From: Prolixibacteraceae bacterium
GTDB taxonomy: Bacteria; Bacteroidota; Bacteroidia; Bacteroidales; Prolixibacteraceae
Assembly (NCBI GenBank): GCA_003506435.1
Contig: DOAQ01000020.1
Coordinates: 1 to 64,000, forward strand
Direction: 5' to 3'
DNA: 64,000 nucleotides
This document shows, in pieces, positions 44,193 to 52,481 of this stretch. Each line of letters opens with the position of its first letter. Within the stretch, counting starts at the first letter, position 1. The notes beneath the pieces are model-generated. The model was not told the DNA's origin, ran no database searches, and saw only the letters and a list, made by a program, of their open reading frames with translations. A program made the translations under genes and the position numbers.

Positions 44193-45521
44193 TTATGCCT
44201 TATGTGCAGTCCCCGGTACCGGTACCTCAAATTGCATGTCAACCGGGCCAAACTGAATTTCTTTCGGCCCCAATTCCATTCCTGATTTAAACATTTCATC
44301 CCAGGTAACTTTTTTACCTGTATAAGCTGCTTCACGACCCATAATTGCAGTGAGGGTTGAAACAGCAGTCTGTTCGGCTTCGTTTACATATTCGCCGGTA
44401 CGAATGGCATGTACCAGGTGCATGTGTTCCTGAACGTAGGGAGGTATTTTTAGCTTGTCGGTTTCGTTTCCGTTTTCATCCTTTTGATACTCAAATTTCC
44501 ATTTCACTGATCCATCAAGGTTCCAGATGGTATTCTGACAGTTGGTGTACCCTTCGGTGCCCATGATCAGCTCGCCTGTCCCGTTGGCACAGTCGTCAAT
44601 CTGGCGGCTCATGCTGTGTGAGAAAACGCCGTTGCCAAAATCAAAATCAATACTGAAAAAGTCATACTGATCGCCGGTAAGTCTACGGTGACGGCCTCCG
44701 TAGCCAATTGCGGTTTCAGGGTGTTTACCCAGAAACCAATTGATCACATCGATATTGTGAACATGAGTGTCGAGAATATGGTCGCCGCACAACCAGCAGA
44801 AGTTGTTCCAGTTGCGAATCATGTAGGTCATGTCGTCCCAGCCTTCTTCGCGGGTACGGAACCAAACGTGATTTTGGTTCCAGAAAGCCTTTGCAGCCAG
44901 CGGGGTTCCGATGGCCCCGGCCATTACCTGTTTGTAGGTTTCAATATAATCTTCCTGATGACGGCGTTGCGTACCGGTAACCACATTCAAACCAACTGAT
45001 TCGGCTTTTTTTGCGGTGGCAATTACCGAACGGATACCAACCGGATCAACAGCTACCGGTTTTTCCATGAAAACATGTTTGCCCTGCCGGATGGCTTCAT
45101 TGAAATGCTCGGGCCGGAATTTCGGAGGAGTGGCCAGCAACACCACATCCACGTCTTTCAATTCCATTAATTTTTTGTACCCGTCGAACCCGGCAAAGCA
45201 ATTTTCTGCAGGAATAGGCCTTTTGAACCCGGCAAAACGTTCACGGCATTCGTCAATTTTATCCTGAAAAATATCGGCCAATGCTATAACTTCCAGATCG
45301 GGCCCGGCACTGATGAAGTTGATGGCAGCGCCTGTACCCCGGTTTCCTACACCGACCAGTCCGGCACGAAGTTTTTTGCCTTTGGGAGCGCCCTTCAAAA
45401 TGGGAGGCAAACCCAATGCTTCGGTGTTTACTTTCTCTTTGCAGGAGGACAGAAATGAGGCTGCCCCCAGTAATCCGATTCCGGCCAGTGCACTTGATTC
45501 GAAAAACTTTCTGCGGTCCAT
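44193..45521 (-). CDS. Exported Gfo/Idh/MocA family oxidoreductase
   Basis: 442 residues from ATG 45521, chosen because a twin-arginine signal starts there: MDRRKFFESSALAGIGLLGA, ending in a lipobox FLSSC (Cys about 27). The Rossmann part shows AGLVGVGNRGTGAAINF and, after the domain, HVFMEKPVAVDP with the EKP lysine; the second domain has the typical beta-sheet (GDHILDTHVHNIDVINWFLG). Tat export fits a protein that folds with its NAD(P) cofactor inside the cell. Family members oxidise or reduce sugars, some through 3-keto intermediates. It lies between the ThuA and cytochrome genes. Confidence 0.9.
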   Translation of the reverse strand: MDRRKFFESSALAGIGLLGAASFLSSCKEKVNTEALGLPPILKGAPKGKKLRAGLVGVGNRGTGAAINFISAGPDLEVIALADIFQDKIDECRERFAGFKRPIPAENCFAGFDGYKKLMELKDVDVVLLATPPKFRPEHFNEAIRQGKHVFMEKPVAVDPVGIRSVIATAKKAESVGLNVVTGTQRRHQEDYIETYKQVMAGAIGTPLAAKAFWNQNHVWFRTREEGWDDMTYMIRNWNNFCWLCGDHILDTHVHNIDVINWFLGKHPETAIGYGGRHRRLTGDQYDFFSIDFDFGNGVFSHSMSRQIDDCANGTGELIMGTEGYTNCQNTIWNLDGSVKWKFEYQKDENGNETDKLKIPPYVQEHMHLVHAIRTGEYVNEAEQTAVSTLTAIMGREAAYTGKKVTWDEMFKSGMELGPKEIQFGPVDMQFEVPVPGTAHKA

Positions 45522-45561
45522 ATTTTTTGATTCTCTTTTCACTTTTACAAAATTTAAGTCG

Positions 45562-47088
45562 TCATTTATTTTTAATCGTTTCATCCGGCTCACAAACTAC
45601 ACGGAAGCCAATGTCAACACAATCGGAATACCACCAGATGCTTTTGGGCATTTGCGGGTCGGTAACCAGCCATGCCTTGGTTTTTGTATAATCGCGGGCA
45701 GCACTGCGCACGTCTTTTGCATCGCTTTTAAACGAGCCGCCACGGATTACATGTTCCGTTCCTTTCTCCGGGCCTCGCGGATTTTTCACCAATTCTTTAT
45801 ATCCTTTGTATGTGTCGGGCGAATAATAATCGAGACAGAACTCAGAAATATTACCCAGCATATTTTTCAGGCCAAACGAATTTTCCTTCACCTGTGAAGG
45901 TTCCTGCGAACGCGCCGGACTGTTCTCTTTATAAATCACATACGAATTGATAATCGTTGTATCAACCCCCAAAATTTTCTTAAATATTCCTTCGGAAGTA
46001 TACTCTTTCGGGCTTCCTTCAAATGGATACGGGTCTGCTGAACCTCCACGGCAGGCATATTCCCATTCGGCCTCGGTTGGAAGGCGGTATTTTTTGCCGG
46101 TTACCTGACTCAGCCAGCGGCAATAGGTATTGGCCGCATGCCACGACATGGTGATTGCCGGCCGAGATCCTTTTCCCCAGCCCTGATCAGGCGCTCCCCA
46201 CGGAGGCGTTGGCCCAGTAATGCCGTCTACTTCTTCCGAAACTTCCTCTGCTTCTTTTCGTCCCTGCGATGACGTTTCCTTAAAGAAAGCCAAGTATTCG
46301 TCCCAACTGACTTCTATTTTTCCCATCCAGAAATCCGATACTTCAACCGGATGGACGGGACTTTCGTCGGCATCGCGAAGTGGTTCATTTTCGGGGCTTC
46401 CCATGTTAAACTTTCCACCCGGAACGGCAACCATTTCGAATGAAACGCTGGTGCCGGGAACTTTTTCCGTAAAACTTTTGAATTCTTCCAACTTTGTCGC
46501 CTCGGTAAAAATTTCTTTTGCTTCTTCAGCAGCGCCAAAATCAGTATTGTGCTCGTGTTTCCGGTCCGGATCGAAGTGCCCGACATCCAAATGGCAATTC
46601 AAACAGCTTATATCTTCTTTTGAAGTAATGAAATTCAGGTGAGCATCGTCGCCTTCTTTCGAGAGGGTGGTCGGAAATAAATTCTGATGGCATTTCACAC
46701 ACGATTCAGTATACACAAAATGCTTTGCCGCTTCAAGGGTCCGTTTTTGTTCCCAGTTAAAATCGGCGCTGTCTTTGAACAGAAAACCATACACATCTTT
46801 AGCGCCATGTTTTGCTTTGGCAAAAAATTTCCCATGTCCTTCGGGTGGCAAGTGGCATTCGGAACAATGAACAATTACACCGGTTCGGTTATTATGGTGA
46901 GGCGAAAGTTTCCAGCTTTGTTCGGCATGCGGGTGCACGTGGCACGACATGCAGTATTCATCAGTTGAAGTATAATCGTATGCCTTTTTACCGGCAAACA
47001 GAACGATCAGGCAAATGACAATGCCCGCGATAACCAGGAGCACATAAAGTTTGCGACCAGTTACTATTGATTTCAAGTTCAGTTTCAT
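45562..47088 (-). CDS. Tetraheme NapC/NirT-type cytochrome fused to FGE-sulfatase-like domain
   Basis: 508 residues. A single N-terminal membrane helix (LYVLLVIAGIVICLIVLFAG) is followed by four CxxCH heme sites (46-50, 75-79, 130-134, 162-166), the NapC/NirT/NrfH quinol-dehydrogenase pattern. From about 220 to 500 comes a formylglycine-generating-enzyme/SUMF1 fold (MVAVPGGKFNMGSPENE, KIEVSWDEYLAFF, RLPTEAEWEYACRGG, HVIRGGSF, VRSAARD). The cysteine pair that the active enzyme uses next to RGGSF is absent, so it is not a sulfatase-activating enzyme. Probably membrane quinone-linked electron carrier with a substrate- or partner-binding domain. First gene of the operon. Confidence 0.88.
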   Translation of the reverse strand: MKLNLKSIVTGRKLYVLLVIAGIVICLIVLFAGKKAYDYTSTDEYCMSCHVHPHAEQSWKLSPHHNNRTGVIVHCSECHLPPEGHGKFFAKAKHGAKDVYGFLFKDSADFNWEQKRTLEAAKHFVYTESCVKCHQNLFPTTLSKEGDDAHLNFITSKEDISCLNCHLDVGHFDPDRKHEHNTDFGAAEEAKEIFTEATKLEEFKSFTEKVPGTSVSFEMVAVPGGKFNMGSPENEPLRDADESPVHPVEVSDFWMGKIEVSWDEYLAFFKETSSQGRKEAEEVSEEVDGITGPTPPWGAPDQGWGKGSRPAITMSWHAANTYCRWLSQVTGKKYRLPTEAEWEYACRGGSADPYPFEGSPKEYTSEGIFKKILGVDTTIINSYVIYKENSPARSQEPSQVKENSFGLKNMLGNISEFCLDYYSPDTYKGYKELVKNPRGPEKGTEHVIRGGSFKSDAKDVRSAARDYTKTKAWLVTDPQMPKSIWWYSDCVDIGFRVVCEPDETIKNK

Positions 47089-47428
47089 GTGGTCAGTTTT
47101 TCAAAATTGTGATGTGTAACCTTCGTATCAACGTTTTTTCCACATCAAGTTTTCCACGCATGGAATTCGCATGATCCTTCAGTCAACGAATAATCATTTT
47201 GACTGGCGTTTTACGAATCATGCTCATTTCATTCTTATTCGGGATTTTAGTTTTCGAAACAAATGTAAGAAGGGACAGTTAGCGCGGATTTACCTGCAAA
47301 TTATAATGAGGTTATCTGTGGGTTAATTTTTGGTTAAAAAGATCATTTTTTCAAAAAAATACAATAACAAAAACCACTGAAAATCAGTGTAAAATAAAAA
47401 ATTAACCCAATGTGAAAATTTTTTCTGA
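47089..47428 (-). other. Upstream region of the NapC/Gfo-Idh/ThuA operon
   Basis: 340 bases without a gene. A perfect TAnnTTTG -7 match (TACATTTG) lies on the minus strand at 47267-47260, but no TTTG stands at 19-21 bases before it. The implied leader is about 165 bases. At the far end sits the terminator of the regulator gene (47369-47389). The rest is AT-rich and shows nothing else. Confidence 0.45.
47369..47389 (-). terminator. Terminator of the SARP-like regulator gene
   Basis: CACTGA (47375-47380) and TCAGTG (47384-47389) form a 6-bp hairpin with a 3-base loop; on the minus strand it is followed by GTTTTTG. It lies about 40 bases past the regulator stop. Confidence 0.6.
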
Positions 47429-49981
47429 TCAGGGGATCAGAGCATCAAATTTTTGAGGAAATGCTTCGCCGTAATATTCCTGATAAAGGGCACAGAACTT
47501 ATCATATGTAAATCTGGCGGTGTTGTAATTGTTCTGTTTCACCAGTGCATTCAGTTTAAATTGAAGGGCTTGTTCATTTACAGGGTCAGTGTCAAAAATG
47601 CGGTTGGAAAGTTTCATAACCAGCTCGTTATCTTTCTCAATGTCGAGTTTTGCAAGGAACTTGAGCAGCATATCAATGATGCTGTTCCCGATATTTCCTT
47701 TGAAATCGTCGAGCCAGTCGTACATTTCACCTTTGAATACTTCTCCTCCCCGAATGATCTGATAAAATTTCAGGTAATACGTCGGATCCTCCCCTTCTTT
47801 TTCAAGAATATTTAAGTATTCGATGTAATCGCAGTACACATCACCCGAAAATTCCATCGACCACCGATCGACATTGAAATTGATTTCCACCTTATCAATC
47901 GATTCCAACAGCAGGCGAAGTTTACGAATAGTAACACCACGGCTGTTTTTTGCACCCTGGTACGATTGGTCAGGCCACAAAATATCTGTCATTTCCCTTG
48001 TGGTAATGCCGTTTTTATTTTTCTGCGAATACAACATGATCAGCAAAAAAAGCTGTTTAATTTTTGGCGTAAACTGCGTGGTAATATTGTTTCCTTCGTT
48101 ATCAATTACTTTAAAAGTCCCAAACAAACGGATGTAGTTTTTCCGGGGCTGGTGAATTTCTGTTTGCTCCAGTTCCCTGATTTTTTCAGCAGAAATAAAG
48201 CTTCGCTTCAGGTTTTTGAAAAATCTCAGGTAAATAAAGATTACGGCAAAAATGAACAAAGCCAGAATAAACCCACGCGAAAGGATGGGATAGCGAATGA
48301 ATATATTCCGCGTGGGAACAACCTCGTATACTTCCTTGCTGATTCCCCATATTTCATCTTCGCCCAATGCCCTCGACCAAATGGCAAGATCGTCGATTGC
48401 CCCGTACATGTTCGATTTCCAGCTAAAACCGGCAACCCCAATGAACAAATTGTCGCGTCCTTTAAAAGAAGGATGGCCCAATGATTTGCTGTCGAGTTTC
48501 CCGTTCACAAAAATAGCCTGCTCACCGTTCTCCTTGTTGTACCGCCACACCAAATGATACCATTTCCCGGCCTCAAGACGGGTGTTTCCTTCCAGATCGT
48601 TCGAGTAAAAACCAAAATATGGTTTTTGCTTCCTTATCAGCAAATGAATACCCTGCTGATAGGTGTTTGTTTTTGTCCCGATGATGCAATAATCCTCTTT
48701 ATCGGGAAGATATTCCTTCATTTTTACCCAGGCAGAAACAGTGAAATCATGATCCCTGATTTTTACATCTTCGGATTTGGGAAGCACAATATGACTCTTA
48801 TTATCAAACCAGGCTACTGATGAGCGCACCGAATCGTTTATGAACGTGACCCCGATATTTTCGCCCGAACGGTTATTCAGACTGTAATCTTTGGTGCCAT
48901 TCTCGAAGGTATAATATGCTTCCAGGTTTTCGTCGATTTCGAGTGGCGATGCAATAAAATGCTGGGCAATATTTTGTGCCGGTTCTTCAAACACAGCCGA
49001 TTCAGGCTTAAAACGGTAACCCGGGCTTTTAGGGATGAGCGAAATGTTATCGCCGGGGCCAATCGGAAAACTGAATTTTCCGTTGGTCAGGCTGTTGGAA
49101 CCTACCCAACTGACATAATCGAGAATTTGCGCATTGAAACTGACCGTTCCTTTCACTACTTTGAACGACCGCAACTGGGAAGTCACCGTAACAATCCACA
49201 TTTCGAACCGGTCAAGCATAATAAAATTAGGCATTTTGCCGGTCGTTGTCCATGTGTTTTTAATGTGCTCTATCAGGTATGGATTCTGGGTTAGATTACT
49301 GCCCAGGTTTTGAGGGTTATCAGACCTGCGCGGGAGGTTGTAATCATTGTAGATAAGCAAGCTGTTTTTGGGATCTCCTTTCAGAAATTCGCCTTTGAAA
49401 TCGTGCGCTTCGAGCAGAGAGAAGTAAGGTTCTACCGCAAAATCCCAGACGTAATTCAGCCAATCGGGGGAGTGGCGATGTTGCTGCATGGCAAAAACCA
49501 CCAGACGCCGATCCTCTTCCGCCATTGTTTTTAATGGAGGCCAGCCAACTTTTGGATTGTGAAAATAAAGAAACCGGTCAAGTCCCGATTGTTCGAAAAC
49601 ATTTTCAAGTTCGTTTACATTTACACTGAAATCGAGAAAAAGCGTCAATATTTTATCCGGGCTCTTTTCCAGTTTTTCCCTTATTTCAGTTAATGTCTCG
49701 GCGAATGGAATTGAAGCTCCGCGCGAATTCTTCAGCATGATCTGGTTTTGCTGTTTTTCCCATTCCAGGTAAAAACGAAAACCTCCGATATTCAGGTCCA
49801 AAAGCTCTTTGACCGTACGGTTTTCCTTCAGATTGGCATCGACCCCGGAATAATTTGAGATGACAAAAATGCTTTCGTCGTAAAGTCTCAAAGTGCCTTC
49901 TTCTGCTGCGCCGGAACGCAGAAGCGAAACATTCAGAAAAAAGACAAACAAGAGAATTACGTACTTAAAAAACATTCTCAT
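47429..49981 (-). CDS. Membrane-spanning regulator: PLC-like barrel, LamG, TM helix, SARP-type wHTH and BTAD
   Basis: 850 residues from ATG 49981; the ATG at 50011 falls in the -7 box (see promoter) and is rejected. Signal (MRMFFKYVILLFVFFLNVSL), then about 290 residues like a PI-PLC-type TIM barrel (SNYSGVDANLKENRTVKELL, NIGGFRFYLEWEK) that lacks the usual first catalytic His. A LamG/concanavalin domain follows (about 370-560: TVSAWVKMKEYLP, WYHLVWRYNKENGEQ, IDDLAIWSRAL), then one membrane helix (FILALFIFAVIFIYLRFF). The cytoplasmic part has a winged helix (IRLFGTFKVIDNEG, ILWPDQSYQGAKNSRGVTIR) and a bacterial-transcriptional-activation-type helical domain. Probably senses a periplasmic ligand and switches on the downstream operon. 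Confidence 0.82.
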   Translation of the reverse strand: MRMFFKYVILLFVFFLNVSLLRSGAAEEGTLRLYDESIFVISNYSGVDANLKENRTVKELLDLNIGGFRFYLEWEKQQNQIMLKNSRGASIPFAETLTEIREKLEKSPDKILTLFLDFSVNVNELENVFEQSGLDRFLYFHNPKVGWPPLKTMAEEDRRLVVFAMQQHRHSPDWLNYVWDFAVEPYFSLLEAHDFKGEFLKGDPKNSLLIYNDYNLPRRSDNPQNLGSNLTQNPYLIEHIKNTWTTTGKMPNFIMLDRFEMWIVTVTSQLRSFKVVKGTVSFNAQILDYVSWVGSNSLTNGKFSFPIGPGDNISLIPKSPGYRFKPESAVFEEPAQNIAQHFIASPLEIDENLEAYYTFENGTKDYSLNNRSGENIGVTFINDSVRSSVAWFDNKSHIVLPKSEDVKIRDHDFTVSAWVKMKEYLPDKEDYCIIGTKTNTYQQGIHLLIRKQKPYFGFYSNDLEGNTRLEAGKWYHLVWRYNKENGEQAIFVNGKLDSKSLGHPSFKGRDNLFIGVAGFSWKSNMYGAIDDLAIWSRALGEDEIWGISKEVYEVVPTRNIFIRYPILSRGFILALFIFAVIFIYLRFFKNLKRSFISAEKIRELEQTEIHQPRKNYIRLFGTFKVIDNEGNNITTQFTPKIKQLFLLIMLYSQKNKNGITTREMTDILWPDQSYQGAKNSRGVTIRKLRLLLESIDKVEINFNVDRWSMEFSGDVYCDYIEYLNILEKEGEDPTYYLKFYQIIRGGEVFKGEMYDWLDDFKGNIGNSIIDMLLKFLAKLDIEKDNELVMKLSNRIFDTDPVNEQALQFKLNALVKQNNYNTARFTYDKFCALYQEYYGEAFPQKFDALIP

Positions 49982-50008
49982 AACGAGTCCGGTAATTTTT
50001 TTGACGAA

Positions 50009-50039
50009 CAAATATAGTTAATGTGATACGTTTTGGAAA
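50009..50039 (-). promoter_or_regulatory. Promoter of the SARP-like regulator
   Basis: On the minus strand TATATTTG occupies 50016-50009 and TTTC 50039-50036, with 19 bases between. This is the same arrangement as the ECF gene promoter at 14339-14369. The start point would fall near 50000, so translation from 49981 is sensible. Confidence 0.6.
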
Positions 50040-50112
50040 CAAGACGGTTTGCTGATTGCTAAAATGTTTCGTTTTAACAGCATGTTTTCTGCGGATAATC
50101 GTTGTCTTTCAT

Positions 50113-50141
50113 TTTGCAGTTTGCAAATTTTTATATTTTTG
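50113..50141 (+). promoter_or_regulatory. Promoter of tRNA-Val
   Basis: TATTTTTG at 50134-50141 matches the TAnnTTTG box, and TTTG lies at 50113-50116 (17-base spacing, slightly short). The expected start is just before the tRNA at 50152. Confidence 0.5.
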
Positions 50142-50151
50142 CAGGGCTTTT

Positions 50152-50226
50152 GGGTTGTTAGCTCAGTTGGTTTAGAGCATTACCTTGACAGGGTAGGGGT
50201 CACTGGTTCGAATCCAGTACAACCCA
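50152..50226 (+). tRNA. tRNA-Val (anticodon GAC)
   Basis: 75 bases fold as a full cloverleaf. Acceptor GGGTTGT pairs with ACAACCC, D-stem GCTC/GAGC, anticodon stem TTACC/GGTAG with loop TTGACAG (anticodon GAC at 50187-50189), T-stem ACTGG/CCAGT with loop TTCGAAT, discriminator A. The 3' CCA is not encoded. A terminator follows 25 bases later. An open frame of 61 codons overlaps it (50049-50234) and is not real. Confidence 0.97.
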
Positions 50227-50250
50227 CGAAATAGAGTTTCAATTTGAACC

Positions 50251-50290
50251 AAAATCCGGTAAATCACTGATATGCCGGATTTTTTTATTT
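50251..50290 (+). terminator. Terminator after tRNA-Val
   Basis: AAAATCCGG (50251-50259) pairs with CCGGATTTT (50275-50283) around a 15-base loop and is followed by a T-rich run. Confidence 0.85.
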
Positions 50291-50485
50291 TTTCATGTTA
50301 AATATTCGTGAGCTATTCCATGAATAGATTTTTTGTATTGGTTTGCTCACGGATAACTATTGATGCTATGATTTATTTATCGACTGAATCGTCCTACATA
50401 TATCATAACCATGGACAACTATACTATTGACCTTTTATACTCTAAATTCTTTTTAATACCTTTAGCCGTCAAGTTCGATTAGGTA

Positions 50486-50508
50486 TATCAATAACTAAAT
50501 TATTGATA
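50486..50508. repeat. Perfect inverted repeat upstream of the ECF sigma gene
   Basis: TATCAATAA (50486-50494), spacer CTAAA, TTATTGATA (50500-50508). Nine paired positions without mismatch, about 80 bases before the sigma factor ATG; a possible operator or small hairpin. Confidence 0.6.
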
Positions 50509-50589
50509 ATCAAAAATATGTTCCTCAAAGAAGCAATGTTTATTTTTCGAATGATGCTAAATTTTTTTCTTCGCAGATTAAAATAAAGA

Positions 50590-51219
50590 ATGACACAATT
50601 ATCCGAACATAGTGATGATAGAAAGATTTGGCGCAATCTTAAAGCAGGAGACAAACATTGTTTCAATCAACTTTTCAGAAAATATTATTCAGAACTATAT
50701 TATTATGGGATAAAAATTTTCCCTGATCCGGATTTTGTGAAAGAATGTATTCAGGAAGTTTTCATTCGCATTTGGGAAACCCGGGAAAGTTTAGCCGATG
50801 TACAAAATGTAAAATCTTATATAATCGTTTCCGTGAGAAGGATGATCCTGGCCCGGAAGCAGAAAAACAAGCATAAACAAAACATTAAAATCAGACAAGC
50901 TGAGAGTTATTCATTTTTTTTCGATGTCAACGAGTTTGAAAAACATGAAGAAATTTCAGATGAAATCCGCCAGGTTTTGTTATCGGTCATCAATTCAATG
51001 ACAAAAAAACAACGGGAGCTGATCATGTTGTTCTTTTACCATGAGTTATCTTACCTTGAGATTGCAAAGGTTACAGGCATCAGTGTACAGGCGGTACGAA
51101 ACCTGATGTATCGTACTTTGGTTCACTTGAGAGAAGCAATAGGTGAAAAATCCTTAAATTCAATGCGAAATATGTTCTTTTTACTTTTTTCCTCCGTTTT
51201 GGTAAAAAAAGTAGATTAA
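50590..51219 (+). CDS. ECF-type RNA polymerase sigma-70 factor of the PUL
   Basis: 209 residues. Region 2 (RNLKAGDKHCFNQLFRKYYS, DFVKECIQEVFIRIWETRE) and region 4 (MTKKQRELIMLFFYHELSY, HTH IAKVTGISVQAVRNLMYRTL) are clear; the type is the Bacteroides-expansion family. It is followed 61 bases later by a FecR-type anti-sigma gene and then SusC/SusD, the standard order of a signal-transduction PUL: ligand binding at the SusC N-terminal domain is relayed to FecR, which frees this factor to transcribe susC. Confidence 0.95.
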   Translation: MTQLSEHSDDRKIWRNLKAGDKHCFNQLFRKYYSELYYYGIKIFPDPDFVKECIQEVFIRIWETRESLADVQNVKSYIIVSVRRMILARKQKNKHKQNIKIRQAESYSFFFDVNEFEKHEEISDEIRQVLLSVINSMTKKQRELIMLFFYHELSYLEIAKVTGISVQAVRNLMYRTLVHLREAIGEKSLNSMRNMFFLLFSSVLVKKVD

Positions 51220-51280
51220 TTTGATTATGCTTTTCTGATTTTTCTCTCTATAGTAGCAAATCATATTTTTTTGATCTGCT

Positions 51281-52360
51281 ATGAAACGAGCCGAAGACAT
51301 TTCAATCCTGATAACTGATAAAAACTTCCAAAAATTGCTTCCGGGATGGGCCGGCTTTACCGAGGAAGAAAAAGCTGAAGTTTACAGGGAATATGAACTT
51401 ACTGCAAAAGATATTGAGATTCTGCAGCAACTTTGGCTCGGGCTTGATTTCCATCCATCGGAACTTTCCTCTGAAATTATTGAAAGTGCCTTAGATGAAA
51501 CTATCTGGAAAGTTGCGGAAAGAAATAATGTCACAACAAGAAAAATTGGCTTCCAAAAAGTGTATGAGCAGTTTTCAAAAATTGCGGCTATATTAATTAT
51601 TCCTATCCTACTATATACAACGTACTTTCAATTCTTCAAAACCGACGCTTCTGAGCCTGTTGGCTCCCAACAAATAATTACAGTTAATTCTCAGCCAGGA
51701 ACTATCTCAAATCTGACATTGCCCGATGGCAGCAAAGTATATCTGAATGCAGAAAGCACTATTTCGTACCCCAATTTTTTTATAGGGGAAAAAAGAGAAG
51801 TTTCTATTTCCGGTGAGGCTTATTTCGAGGTTGTAAAGAATAGAGAAATGCCGATGGAGATTTCATCTGGAAATGTCAAACTGAAAGTCTATGGTACGTC
51901 ATTTAATGTTAATGCCTATCAGGATGAAGAATCAGCCAAAATAACCCTGGTTGAGGGCAGTGTTTCCTTATCATCTTCATTAGGAAGATTTAATGGCAAA
52001 GAAGAGTTTTTTATTGAACCCGGTCAAACGGTCACTTTCTATAGCAATTCGAAAAAATTGGAAGTTGAGAATAAAGATATATTCCTGTATACAGCGTGGA
52101 AAGACGGATTACTTGTATTTAAGAATACTTCTTTTGAATCCGTACTTAAACTGTTGTCGCGCAGGTTTAATATAGATATTGAATTAGTAAGTAAAAACCT
52201 GGCATCAATACCAATGGATGCAACTTTCAGGGACGAGAATATTAACGAGATATTGAGATTATTATCCCTTGGTACTTCTTTTAAATATTACTATGGTCCT
52301 CAGCATAAATTACCTGACGGAACATTTGAGAAAAGTAGGATTTATATAGAAAATAAATAA
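51281..52360 (+). CDS. FecR-type anti-sigma factor
   Basis: 359 residues. A cytoplasmic N-terminal part (1-98), one membrane helix (about 101-119, IAAILIIPILLYTTYFQFF) and a periplasmic FecR domain (LTLPDGSKVYLNAESTISYP, VSISGEAYFEVVKNREMP, YGTSFNVNAYQDEESAKITL) with a C-terminal small domain (DGLLVFKNTSFESVLKLLSR) that resembles an STN-like contact module. It holds the ECF factor inactive until the outer-membrane transducer signals. Adjacent genes are its sigma partner and SusC transducer. Confidence 0.95.
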   Translation: MKRAEDISILITDKNFQKLLPGWAGFTEEEKAEVYREYELTAKDIEILQQLWLGLDFHPSELSSEIIESALDETIWKVAERNNVTTRKIGFQKVYEQFSKIAAILIIPILLYTTYFQFFKTDASEPVGSQQIITVNSQPGTISNLTLPDGSKVYLNAESTISYPNFFIGEKREVSISGEAYFEVVKNREMPMEISSGNVKLKVYGTSFNVNAYQDEESAKITLVEGSVSLSSSLGRFNGKEEFFIEPGQTVTFYSNSKKLEVENKDIFLYTAWKDGLLVFKNTSFESVLKLLSRRFNIDIELVSKNLASIPMDATFRDENINEILRLLSLGTSFKYYYGPQHKLPDGTFEKSRIYIENK

Positions 52361-52404
52361 AAAACCAAACATGATGCCTATGTATTAAAAGACTAAAAAA
52401 ACAA

Positions 52405-52437
52405 ATGCAGAGAGAAGTTCGGACCTTCCCCCTGCAT
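52405..52437 (+). promoter_or_regulatory. Hairpin in the leader before susC
   Basis: ATGCAG (52405-52410) pairs with CTGCAT (52432-52437) and the stem continues inward with a few mismatches. It lies about 45 bases before the SusC start, in the leader; no T-run follows, so it is not a simple terminator. Confidence 0.4.
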
Positions 52438-52481
52438 GATTAATTAATCAATTTGAATAACTAATTAAGTAGCACAAAAGT

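Larger units (their letters stand above)
50227..50589. other. Gap between tRNA-Val and the PUL sigma factor gene
   Basis: 363 bases with no gene. It holds the tRNA terminator and a perfect inverted repeat at 50486-50508 (both listed). The rest is AT-rich; I found no duplicate of the tRNA 3' end and no integrase remnant. Confidence 0.6.

Noticed and set aside
45562..47088. Sulfatase-activating formylglycine enzyme
   Set aside because: The catalytic cysteine pair is missing after RGGSF and no sulfatase gene is in the window.
50049..50234. Open frame of 61 codons covering tRNA-Val
   Set aside because: The tRNA folds fully here and the peptide is only a translation of it and its promoter.
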